From Alcanivorax sp. S71-1-4 (GTDB lineage: Bacteria; Pseudomonadota; Gammaproteobacteria; Pseudomonadales; Alcanivoracaceae), in contig NZ_AQOR01000001.1 in the NCBI RefSeq assembly GCF_009846755.1, positions 1-64,000 of the forward strand: DNA of 64,000 bases. The letters run 5' to 3'. This document shows, one piece after another, positions 47,340 to 55,155 of this stretch (the first letter of the stretch is position 1; the number at the start of each line of letters is the position of its first letter). The notes below the pieces were generated by a model that saw only the letters and a program-made list of their open reading frames with translations, made no database searches and was not told the origin of the DNA. Both the position numbers and the translations under genes were made by a program.

Positions 47340-48218
47340 TCAGGTTGTGCGGGTCATACCGCCAGAGGCGATTCGGGGTGCGACCCAAAGGGCTGGGGAA
47401 GGATGTGGAAAGCCACCATGTTGTGGTGGGTGGGGTGTATGGTTGGCGGTCGTGCGTTGCGTGCCGGACGCGATTCGCCCCTCGGAGAAGATCACGGCCT
47501 GATCATGCAAGTGATCCAGCAGTGGCCACCACCAGGGGGGTTCGGTGAGGGGCAGATGTTGATCCCGTTGGCCATCATTGGCGCTGACATGGACTTCCAG
47601 GCAGCGCTCGCAGGCGAGCATTTCCGCGACCAGCGCGTGCTCGGTCACTCCGGAGCGGGTGGCGAGGATATGCAGGTGCGAGAGGTCCAGCGCGAACCAG
47701 GCCCTTGACTCCAACAACAGGCGATACTCCCGCCAGCTACTGAACAGCCAGACATTCCCCGGCACCGGATAATGCCCCTCGATGGCCACGGGCATTCCCA
47801 GATACTGAGTCATCGCCAGGCTATGGCGAATCACGGCGTCGATGGAGGCTACGCTGCGGCGTCCCGCGTGGGCTGAATACACGGGTGCGCCCAGTGCCTC
47901 GGAAATGCCGCCCAGGGTTTGGAAGTAATCCCGTTGCGTCGGCCAGTCGCACAGATCAATGACCCGGCCCACATCACGGACTCGTACATTGGCGTGCAGA
48001 CGCCACTCGATTTCCGGGTGACGTTCGCGTAGCGCAACGGCCCAGTCCCGGTCCAGATACCCCAGGTTCTGGGGGCACAATTGCATGCGGTGGGTGGACA
48101 GAGTGCCCAGTAGCGGATCGGTGGGCGGACAGGCCAGCGCATCGGCGATGGCGATCTCATGCGGCACACGCCCATAGGCGCCCAGCGAGACATGGGCGGA
48201 TTCAGAGCGTGTATTCAT
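47340..48218 (-). CDS. TIM-barrel protein of the AP endonuclease 2 / sugar isomerase type
   Basis: A 292-residue protein with a metal-dependent TIM-barrel pattern. Key points are 'YSAHAGRR', 'PVAIEGHYP' (Glu), 'FALDLSHLHI' (Asp, His), 'CLEVHVSANDGQRDQHLPL' (His, Asp, His) and VIFSEGR (Glu). This spacing fits AP_endonuc_2 family xylose-isomerase-like barrels, which act on sugars or abasic DNA. The last 50 residues are a Pro/His-rich tail without similarity. It overlaps the DUF6878 stop by 17 bp. Its presence in a recombination-type block suggests a nucleic-acid role, but this is unproven. Confidence 0.68.
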   Translation of the reverse strand: MNTRSESAHVSLGAYGRVPHEIAIADALACPPTDPLLGTLSTHRMQLCPQNLGYLDRDWAVALRERHPEIEWRLHANVRVRDVGRVIDLCDWPTQRDYFQTLGGISEALGAPVYSAHAGRRSVASIDAVIRHSLAMTQYLGMPVAIEGHYPVPGNVWLFSSWREYRLLLESRAWFALDLSHLHILATRSGVTEHALVAEMLACERCLEVHVSANDGQRDQHLPLTEPPWWWPLLDHLHDQAVIFSEGRIASGTQRTTANHTPHPPQHGGFPHPSPALWVAPRIASGGMTRTT

Positions 48219-48639
48219 GGTGGAGGCTGCCGGTGTAGTACTCGGTATGCTGGAGGGTGCAGGTGTCTTCGACCACATCGAAGGTGACTTCGCCGGCACC
48301 ACCGTCATCGTTTTCCCAGCGGCAGTGCATCTGCTCGATCCAGCCCAAGGTGAACTCACGCAGCGCGTCCAGCGCGGGGCGCTCCTCCTCCGTCAGGACA
48401 TAGGTGTGGTGGCCGTTGAGCGTCTCCACTTTGGGCAGACGCAGGGGGACGGTGGCGTTTTCCAGTATGGCCAGTGCCTGCGGAGGCGTGGCCGTGATCT
48501 TGTCGGTATCGCCCGCGTCGCCGCCACCGGAATAGAAGATGGTCAAGCGTTGGATGCCATGCTGTTTGAGCAGGGTCATCAGAACGGTGCGGTTGTATGG
48601 CAGGGCATCCGCCCTGAGTTGGTGGTAGGTGCTGATCAT
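48202..48639 (-). CDS. DUF6878 family protein
   Basis: A 145-residue protein starting 'MISTYHQLRADALPYNRTVL', with 'LTIFYSGGGDAGDTDKITAT' and a C-terminal 'MHCRWENDDGGAGEVTFDVV' segment. It is a conserved gene of integrative and conjugative element accessory blocks, function unknown. ATG 48639 has AAGGAG upstream, chosen over the longer frame at 48657. A decayed tandem copy lies upstream at 48880-49018. Confidence 0.72.
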   Translation of the reverse strand: MISTYHQLRADALPYNRTVLMTLLKQHGIQRLTIFYSGGGDAGDTDKITATPPQALAILENATVPLRLPKVETLNGHHTYVLTEEERPALDALREFTLGWIEQMHCRWENDDGGAGEVTFDVVEDTCTLQHTEYYTGSLHHEYTL

Positions 48640-48879
48640 GATGATCTCCTTGATCAATCGGGAAGGGGGATAAAGGGTGATTTCCCCGGCATGAGCGGGT
48701 TGCTCCGTCAGCCGATCGCGCGCCGTACCCGCCGCCTCCAGTCAAAGGCCCTCTGTCCGGCCCAGTGGTGCAAGGCCCGTAGGTTAGCCGGAAAGGATCG
48801 TCAAAAGTGGAGGGTGCGGGGGCGGTGCGACATGGCATGTCGCGGTGGTGCGGGTGGTGTTTTCAGGTACGACAGCTGG

Positions 48880-49018
48880 CCGCTTGGGATGCGCTGTGAA
48901 CCTATTTGCCGCGTTGGTGGATAGCCGCTGCTGGATGCCGGGCTGCCTGAGCAGGCTGATCAAAGCCGTGCCGGCTGCGTTGGGCGTCCGCCCTGGATTG
49001 GCGATATTCGCCGATCAT
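48880..49018 (-). pseudogene. Decayed second copy of the DUF6878 gene
   Basis: Starting at ATG 49018, with a GGGAGACCATC leader like that of the intact gene, it reads MIGEYRQSRADAQ (compare MISTYHQLRADAL). It then shifts frame to ALISLLRQPGIQQRL (compare TVLMTLLKQHGIQRL) and loses similarity. A frameshifted, truncated tandem duplicate is the simplest reading. Confidence 0.6.
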
Positions 49019-49409
49019 GATGGTCTCCCTGGTTGATAGCGGTATGAGGGGCATCAAAAGGTGCCCACTCATACACAAGCAGCCCGGCCACCTGGTCGCC
49101 GTCGGCATCCAGGCGTATCCAGTCGAAGTCGCCGCGTCTGGCCCAGCGGTACAGCGCAAGCAAGTCGGCTGGATAGGCGATGTGGCCCGGCGGGGACTTG
49201 GGGCCACAGGGTGAGGGAAGGTGGCGACGCAACGTGTCGTCGTCGCGCCGGGGCGCCTTCAGGTACAGGAACAGGCCTTCAGGATAGGGCGCGACCACGG
49301 CGATGGCGCTGTCGGCCGGCCCGTCCAGTAATCGCTGAAGGGTGTTCGGGTGGATATGGGCGGTGCTCAGCACCGGGATACGTGAGACATAGCAGGGTTC
49401 ACGGGCCAT
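48960..49409 (-). CDS. DUF5983 family protein
   Basis: A 149-residue protein: 'VSRIPVLSTAHIHPNTLQRL', 'PYPEGLFLYLKAP' and 'LYRWARRGDFDWIRLDADGD' then QVAGLLVYEW fit DUF5983, another conserved gene of these element blocks. The last 30 residues run into the leader and start of the decayed DUF6878 copy, so the natural C-terminus was probably near YEW; the extension may reflect a lost stop. Function unknown. Confidence 0.65.
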   Translation of the reverse strand: MAREPCYVSRIPVLSTAHIHPNTLQRLLDGPADSAIAVVAPYPEGLFLYLKAPRRDDDTLRRHLPSPCGPKSPPGHIAYPADLLALYRWARRGDFDWIRLDADGDQVAGLLVYEWAPFDAPHTAINQGDHHDRRISPIQGGRPTQPARL

Positions 49410-49542
49410 GGTGTGCTCCGGTTGTGAGTTGAACTGGGGTATCTGGGGATAGCCGAGGTGTAGGGCTGTGCCGGTAGGCAGGTGAGTGAGGTGGTATTTG
49501 TCTGCGCCAGACGTGAGCGTGGCGGGCGAATGCCGGCCAGTG

Positions 49543-50502
49543 TCAGGCGGTCAATAGCAGCGCCTGATCCATGGCTTTCTGCTTGAGCACCGCCCCCTGG
49601 CCGAACCAGGCCGCGTCCAGCCGGTGGTCCGTACTGCGTGCCCGGCGTTCATGGTCCACGAACTCGGTGACGGCATTCAGCAGGCCATAGGCCGTGTTAT
49701 GGGACGAGGCCAGGTTGGCCCCACGCCCGGCCCCGTCGAACAGCGCCATCACCCGGGCCATGGCCCGTTCGTTTTTGCTGGCCTGGGGCTGCTCTGGACT
49801 GTCCTGAAATACCCTGCTCAGAAACTGCTTCACGTCCGGGCGCTTCACCTTACGCTCGCTCAAGGTTTTCAGACGGTACATGAAGTCATCCCAGGCTGAC
49901 ACCGAAATGCCCAGTTGCCGTTTCACCGCCTCCGCATCAAAGACACAGCGGTGCGAGACCTTCACCGACTGCGCCTGGCCATTGAGCGCGACCGCCAAGG
50001 TGTTGTTGCAGACCACCCGGACACTGGTGAATTGGGCGGTGGTGGCCATGGTGCCGTCGCAGGCCGTGGCCAGCAGCACATAGGCGTTGGTGCGATCCTG
50101 GCCCTTGAGCACACCGCTCTGCCCGGTACGGGCCAGCGCCCAGACCTTGCGGCCACCTTTAAGGACTCCGGCTGTCTCCAGCTCGAAGCCGGAGACCTCG
50201 GTCAGATCCCGATAGAACTCCAGAATCTCCTGGGGCTGGACCACCTGATAGCGCCTGCTGACCACGGACAGGGGGGCCTGGGTATCCGAGCGGTACAGTA
50301 CCTTGTGGTCATCGAAGGAATGGATCTGGCCCAGAGGGCCTTTGCGGGTATCGACAAAGCGGACCGGGGTCTCCTCGATTTGCCAGTCGAGCCCGGCCTG
50401 CGTCAGCCAGACCGCCAGGGGTTGGCGGCTGGCCAGTTGATTGCCCAGGCCATGCCAGGGTGTTTGGCCCACATAGGCCATGTGTTCCACGAGATGTGCC
50501 AT
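49543..50502 (-). CDS. DUF932 family phage/plasmid-like protein
   Basis: A 319-residue protein with the DUF932 pattern: 'MAYVGQTPWHGLGNQLASRQ' (the WHGLG motif), 'LYRSDTQAPLSVVSRRYQVV' and 'FTSVRVVCNNTLAVALNGQA' (the RVVCNNTL motif). Common in phages, plasmids and integrative elements; function unknown but conserved beside recombination genes. ATG 50502 has AGGAGA upstream; the longer frame is leader sequence. Confidence 0.88.
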   Translation of the reverse strand: MAHLVEHMAYVGQTPWHGLGNQLASRQPLAVWLTQAGLDWQIEETPVRFVDTRKGPLGQIHSFDDHKVLYRSDTQAPLSVVSRRYQVVQPQEILEFYRDLTEVSGFELETAGVLKGGRKVWALARTGQSGVLKGQDRTNAYVLLATACDGTMATTAQFTSVRVVCNNTLAVALNGQAQSVKVSHRCVFDAEAVKRQLGISVSAWDDFMYRLKTLSERKVKRPDVKQFLSRVFQDSPEQPQASKNERAMARVMALFDGAGRGANLASSHNTAYGLLNAVTEFVDHERRARSTDHRLDAAWFGQGAVLKQKAMDQALLLTA

Positions 50503-50615
50503 GGTTGTTCTCCTGCAGTGAGATGTGTCGCAAGAACGCGGATAAGCGGCATAAACGCCCATGCCCAGCGGGCAGGGCAACGAAAGTTGTGTAAAGCGGG
50601 AAGGGGGAATGCGGC

Positions 50616-51110
50616 TTAAAGCCAGCCACGCTCGGCGAGGCTGACCCAGTGGCTTTGGGAGACGATGAAGTGATCCAGCACTCGGATATCGATCAGGGCC
50701 AGGGCCTCCGACAAACGCCGGGTGATGACCCGGTCGGCTTCGGATGGATTGGGGCAACCTGATGGGTGGTTATGGGCAAAGATGACCGCCCCGGCATTGT
50801 GTGCCAGCGCCCGTTGCATCACCACACGGGGATAGACGGTCGCCGCATTCAGGGTGCCGCAAAATAGCTTCTCGAAGCAGATCACCTGATGCAGGTTGTT
50901 CAGGAACAGGACGGAGAAGTGCTCGTTCTTCTCCGTGGCCAGGGCAAGTTGCAGAAAGCGGGCTGCATCCTCGGGACGTGTCAGGTTTTTCTGGTCCGTC
51001 AGGTTCTCCAGCAGGATATCAGCGGCGATCTGGACCAGTTGATCCGGGCTGACATAGCCTCGGACCTGGTAGAGGCCCTGATCATTCTTGATGTAAGGTG
51101 TATCGGACAT
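50616..51110 (-). CDS. radC: RadC-like JAB domain protein
   Basis: A 164-residue protein of the RadC/DUF2466 type without the N-terminal HhH domain. The JAMM metal site is complete: Glu in 'NEHFSVLFLNNLHQVI', then HNHPSG with downstream Asp (HNHPSGCPNPSEAD). This short form is typical of mobile elements; despite the name no repair role is established. ATG 51110 is the natural start. It lies between the DUF932 and zinc-ribbon genes on the same strand. Confidence 0.9.
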   Translation of the reverse strand: MSDTPYIKNDQGLYQVRGYVSPDQLVQIAADILLENLTDQKNLTRPEDAARFLQLALATEKNEHFSVLFLNNLHQVICFEKLFCGTLNAATVYPRVVMQRALAHNAGAVIFAHNHPSGCPNPSEADRVITRRLSEALALIDIRVLDHFIVSQSHWVSLAERGWL

Positions 51111-51217
51111 AGAGGGTTCTCCAGACGGCAAAAAGCCCGCACGAGGCGGGCCGGGGAAAGGGCGAGTAAGGTAGGGTGACCGTCGGCTTGTGAGCGGCAG
51201 CCAGCAACACGCGGGCA

Positions 51218-51559
51218 TTAACTGATGGTGTCGGTATCCACGCTAAAGGTGTGAGCACATTCCTGGCATTCGAATGCATCCAGGATGGTCTCATCGACGA
51301 AATCGCCCAGGGCGGCCCCGGCTGAACCCCCGGCAACCCCGCCGACCAGGCCGCCGAGCAGTGCGCCGGCAATTCCGCCCATCACAGACCCTGCCGGGCC
51401 GGCAAACCCCCCGATGACCATGCCGGTGCGGGCGCCACTGGTGGCCGCAGCGATACCGCTGGCTGTGCCCGCGACAGTGCCGACAGAAGCGCAGAGTTTG
51501 CGGGCGGTGTGATGGGCCTTGATCCGGATGGATCGGCACTGGGGGCATTGCATGATCAT
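51218..51559 (-). CDS. Zinc-ribbon protein with inserted glycine-zipper
   Basis: A 113-residue protein. One CxxC (CPQC) is at residues 4-7 and a second (CQEC) near residue 98; between them is a long Gly/Ala-rich glycine-zipper stretch ('GGFAGPAGSVMGGIAGALLG'). The two knuckles could form a single zinc ribbon with a membrane-inserting hairpin between. GGAGG lies 5 bp before ATG 51559. It is a small gene often seen in element blocks; function unknown. The following 290 bp to the next gene contain AT-rich DNA only. Confidence 0.65.
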   Translation of the reverse strand: MIMQCPQCRSIRIKAHHTARKLCASVGTVAGTASGIAAATSGARTGMVIGGFAGPAGSVMGGIAGALLGGLVGGVAGGSAGAALGDFVDETILDAFECQECAHTFSVDTDTIS

Positions 51560-51849
51560 GAAGACCTCCATGGGATATGCGTTGGGAAGGCCAATCCTTC
51601 CTAGCTTCATGGGGGTGGTATGTATTTGAAAATAAATAGATTTATTTTATTGGATAAAGTGGCGGTTAAAAACAGTGGTGGCAGTCTCTTTGCTTCGGGA
51701 GGTGGATGATAGGGAGTAAGGTGTTCTATGCCGCCAGTTACTCGTGTGTGGAAAAATCTGAAAACACAGAACTAGTAGCTAAGCGCTGAGCTAAAAAATT
51801 GAATATTGTCGAGTGTAGTGGAACGTTTACTTACAATTCGGCTTGATTT

Positions 51850-52680
51850 CTACACCTTGCCCACCTTAATTGTGTTGTCCTTAGAGTTATATGCGCTAAC
51901 GATATCGAGGTGTTTGAGTCTCTTCAGGAGAGCATGATTTGCGGGAGTATTAGGAACCTCCAGCTTGTCTCTAGCTGATGATGCCAGTTTAGGATAGTCG
52001 CCATCAAGCGACTGAAGAATGGCTAAGATTGCATCTTTCGACAGTATTTCTAGGTGGTGTTCTAGCAAGATAACGACATCTTGAGTTGGTACGCCGCTGC
52101 TTACCAGCTTCCCTATCGCATCAATTGAGAGCTCTCGTTTGTGTTCTATAGCGAATCGAACCAATTGAACGAGACCCTTTCTGGTGCCGTCTTGAATATA
52201 TTCACTGGCGTTGTCAGTTATCAAGTTTTTGATATGGATGTTGACTTGATTGCTGAGAAAAAGTGAGTCTAAGTCTCCCTTTACAAGATCGGAATTCATA
52301 TACTCTTGGAATTTTCTAGAATTGTGAATGAAATGTTCTCGAGTTTTCCAATCGCACCCTAATAGACGAGTATAAGTGTCTGCATTATCCTCAATAATAT
52401 CGTGCTTCAGAAGCTGTACGAAAAGATCGCTTTTTTCCAATGGAGTATCGTCTAAATCTAGATAGCACTCAAGATTTAAGCTCGCACTGATTTCAGCGCG
52501 AAGCGCTGTTGAGGGAAGGTGCTCGTTCGCCGACAAAATATTCTTCACAAGCGCTAGCTTCTCGCTGTTCTCATGGGATTCGTGTTCTCTGATTTCTTTA
52601 GAGGAAATGAGCATCTTTGCTAAGTTAGCATCAACTGAACCAATCGAACTAATATAGCGGTTAACGTTATTGAAGAGTAA
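51850..52680 (-). pseudogene. C-terminal remnant of a large protein (possibly YobI-like NTPase)
   Basis: The ATG-started part (52614) gives 254 residues, but the frame continues upstream without a start as 'LLFNNVNRYISSIGSVDANL' to a TGA at 52682-52684, right at the border of an IS remnant. The protein is helical and ends 'LKRLKHLDIVSAYNSKDNTI', which resembles the end of YobI-like defence-associated P-loop NTPases. No P-loop is present. It looks like a 3' fragment cut off by the insertion. The family assignment is weak. Confidence 0.5.
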
Positions 52681-52839
52681 TCATGTGGGTCATAATCCCT
52701 CTGAAGCTCCTTTGGCTTGTGATTCAGCTAGCGTTCCTTTGCGTGACTGAGCGAGCCTCCCGCTGCCGTAAGGCTGCCCCCTCTGTCAGGATAGTTGTCG
52801 CCTCACTTGAACCCAGAGGGAGCGGCAACGGGGACAGAT

Positions 52840-53312
52840 ATGCCCCGATATTCCGACGAACGCAAAGCAACCATTCTGAATCGCTTATTACCCCCAGAAA
52901 ACCTTTCCGGCCAGGAAGGCGTTAGTGAAGCGACCTTGTACAATTGGCGTAATCGAGCCAGAGAAGGGGAATGCCTGTGTCGGGAAGTGGTAAGCAATCG
53001 GATGACTGGTCATCGTAAGCGAAGCTGGCCACGTTGATGGAAACAGCATTATTATCTGCATCTGGTGGAAGATATCTTCAGCCGCAAGGGCGTTGCCTGG
53101 GAAGTCTATGACTGTGAAAGTGGTGAATACGCCGCCGAACTGATAGAGCGAGGCGCCCTTCGTGAAGGGCGCTTGCGCCAACCGATGGCGCTGCACTCGG
53201 ATAACGGTGCTCCGATGGAATGACAGGCGATGCGGGCCAAGCTGGCCGAGCTGAAGATCACGCCGTTGCACAATCGGCCCAGAGTTAGTAGCGATCCGGC
53301 CACGCCCTGACA
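52840..53312 (+). pseudogene. IS3-family transposase remnant
   Basis: An orfA-like start at 52840 (MPRYSDERKATILNRLLPPE, then 'GVSEATLYNWRNRAREGE', an HTH) runs to 53037. It joins directly to part of an orfB integrase core, 'HLVEDIFSRKGVAWEVYDCE' and ALHSDNGAPM, which is broken by TGA near 53221 and then fades. The middle of the element is deleted. No clear terminal inverted repeats are visible. It separates the truncated NTPase from the PLD gene. Confidence 0.72.
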
Positions 53313-53414
53313 AGGTGTGATGGCTGGGCGCTTGTTCCTCAGGTACTGCGTGGGCCACAAACCAGCGGCGTGGATGCGCCGCCTTGGGTTTGTATTAATA
53401 TCCGTACGGAACTA

Positions 53415-55151
53415 TTAATCAAACTCTAGCAATGAGCCTTTTAGCTGCTGAGAAGCCTCTAGTGCTAACGGTGAACATTCAACCAAAATGCCCAGCTCTG
53501 AGAAATGTGCTTCATCGGGTGGGTCTGCGCTGCACAGGTTTTGGCTTGTGACTAATAGGCTGGATAAATCCCAAGAAAGGCATTTAGCATGGACCCTAGG
53601 CTCTCGACAACTATGTAATTTTACTGATGAGCTGATTGGGGCTGATGGCGATTCATGATTGCGATCATCTTTAGAGTAATAAATATCAATAGTCAGCTTA
53701 CGTTCGTTGGCGGCTGCTGATAGGGGCAGACAAATGAGGTTTCTTGCGCCATCGCCTAGCCGATGACTAAAAACAAAAATATTTTCTTGAGCGTGGTCGC
53801 GAGCAGCTTGGACGACCAAGTTATGTTGACCTCCTGTAATAAGCGCCATACGTACCTTTGTACCATGGGGGTAGGGTGCGCCTTTTAATCGAAGAGTTCG
53901 TGCCACTAAAGCTCCAGTAAGGGGGGAGGTGCCTCCCGGGTACGGACGTGATAATTCCGTAAGATAGCGTAGAATGGGGGCCACGATTGCTGGGTCACGG
54001 ACACGTAAAGAGCACTCAAGGCTGTCGAAGCTTGAAGATAGCCAGTTGCAAGAGCCAACTACACATGCCATGTGTCCAGACGGGAGGTCATAAGCTAGAA
54101 TTTTTGCATGAGATCCTGTTGAGAAGTATTCAAAGTTAACGATTGATGCCCCCCCAGACTTATTTCTTAAAAGATCCTCGCATTGCCTAACAGCCGCACT
54201 GGTTGAACCTTTCCTATCACCAGGAGATCCTTGCCCCCATAGAATTTGAATTCTAACGCCTCTCTCGTAAGCATTTCGGAAATTATCATATAAAAGATCA
54301 AAAGTTACAGGATTTACGAAGGTTGAATGAATAACTACGAATTCTTCTGCCTTTTCAAGAGCAATTCGCACGGCATTTAAGTGAGCGGGCCCGCCAATAA
54401 TAAGCGCGTCACTCAAATCAAGCCTGGCAGATATATAATTAATGCCTTCCGAAATCTCTGTAACCGTTGTCTTATCGAATACGTCTATTGGTGATTTTCT
54501 TTGTTCGGTTGAGGATTTCTGTGCTGACTGTACTAGCTTCCGTAATTTCTCAGAGGCGCTTGCAGGAAGCCCGTGAATTACTTCGCTGCGAATATTTAAT
54601 AGGCAGTACTTGTCGCTGATTCTGGCTTGTTCTTCACCAAATTTCTTGAATGTTTCCTCGTCCTGTAAGAGAACCTCTAAAAGATCTGCTGTTTCTGCAT
54701 AAACCTGATGTGACGGAGATTCCAGTACTAGAATTTCGTTACTCTCTTGGAGATGAGAAAGTCTGGATTTAGAGACAACTTGACCAAAATCATTATAACG
54801 AAAACAGCCTCCTGTATATCCTTCGAGCACAAACTTTGCGATGCGATCGACCGGATTGAGTATCCTGGGTAAGTCTGTTTGCTTTACTGCCTCCTGCCCG
54901 CTTTCAGTTCCGGAAAAAAGAACTTCACCTTTTATTTCACGCGCTTCAGCCCAGCCAGCCTTCATTAGCCGGGACAAAATTTCTATTATGAGCCGGTAAG
55001 GCATCGCGGAGCTTCTGGATAAGCTGCGTGCTGATGAGTTTTCTCGGCAAATTTGCCAGAGAATGGAGTGTTCTATTAGGGTCCAGCGAGATCCTTTATC
55101 TACATGTAGCCGAACGGTTCCATATTTTATAGGAAGGGCTATGATTTTCAT
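53415..55151 (-). CDS. Phospholipase D-like nuclease
   Basis: A 578-residue protein with two PLD HxK motifs: GSHAKILAYDLPSGHMACVVGSCNW near residue 349 and RVHAKCLSWDLSSLLVTSQN near residue 517. The Asn/Ser that complete each HKD-like half follow. Residues 24-75 look like a winged helix ('LIEHSILWQICRENSSARSL'). PLD-fold proteins in defence islands, such as DrmC of DISARM, are often nucleases. It starts 4 bp after the stop of the helicase gene, so the two are cotranscribed. It is AT-richer than the backbone. Confidence 0.85.
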   Translation of the reverse strand: MKIIALPIKYGTVRLHVDKGSRWTLIEHSILWQICRENSSARSLSRSSAMPYRLIIEILSRLMKAGWAEAREIKGEVLFSGTESGQEAVKQTDLPRILNPVDRIAKFVLEGYTGGCFRYNDFGQVVSKSRLSHLQESNEILVLESPSHQVYAETADLLEVLLQDEETFKKFGEEQARISDKYCLLNIRSEVIHGLPASASEKLRKLVQSAQKSSTEQRKSPIDVFDKTTVTEISEGINYISARLDLSDALIIGGPAHLNAVRIALEKAEEFVVIHSTFVNPVTFDLLYDNFRNAYERGVRIQILWGQGSPGDRKGSTSAAVRQCEDLLRNKSGGASIVNFEYFSTGSHAKILAYDLPSGHMACVVGSCNWLSSSFDSLECSLRVRDPAIVAPILRYLTELSRPYPGGTSPLTGALVARTLRLKGAPYPHGTKVRMALITGGQHNLVVQAARDHAQENIFVFSHRLGDGARNLICLPLSAAANERKLTIDIYYSKDDRNHESPSAPISSSVKLHSCREPRVHAKCLSWDLSSLLVTSQNLCSADPPDEAHFSELGILVECSPLALEASQQLKGSLLEFD

Positions 55152-55155
55152 AATT

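Noticed and set aside
47295-47708. 137-residue plus-strand frame opposite the TIM-barrel gene
   Set aside because: Shadow of the TIM-barrel coding sequence.
48902-49207. 101-residue frame overlapping DUF5983
   Set aside because: Only its last 40 codons resemble a protein (start of DUF6878) and these belong to the decayed copy; the rest is out of frame of DUF5983.
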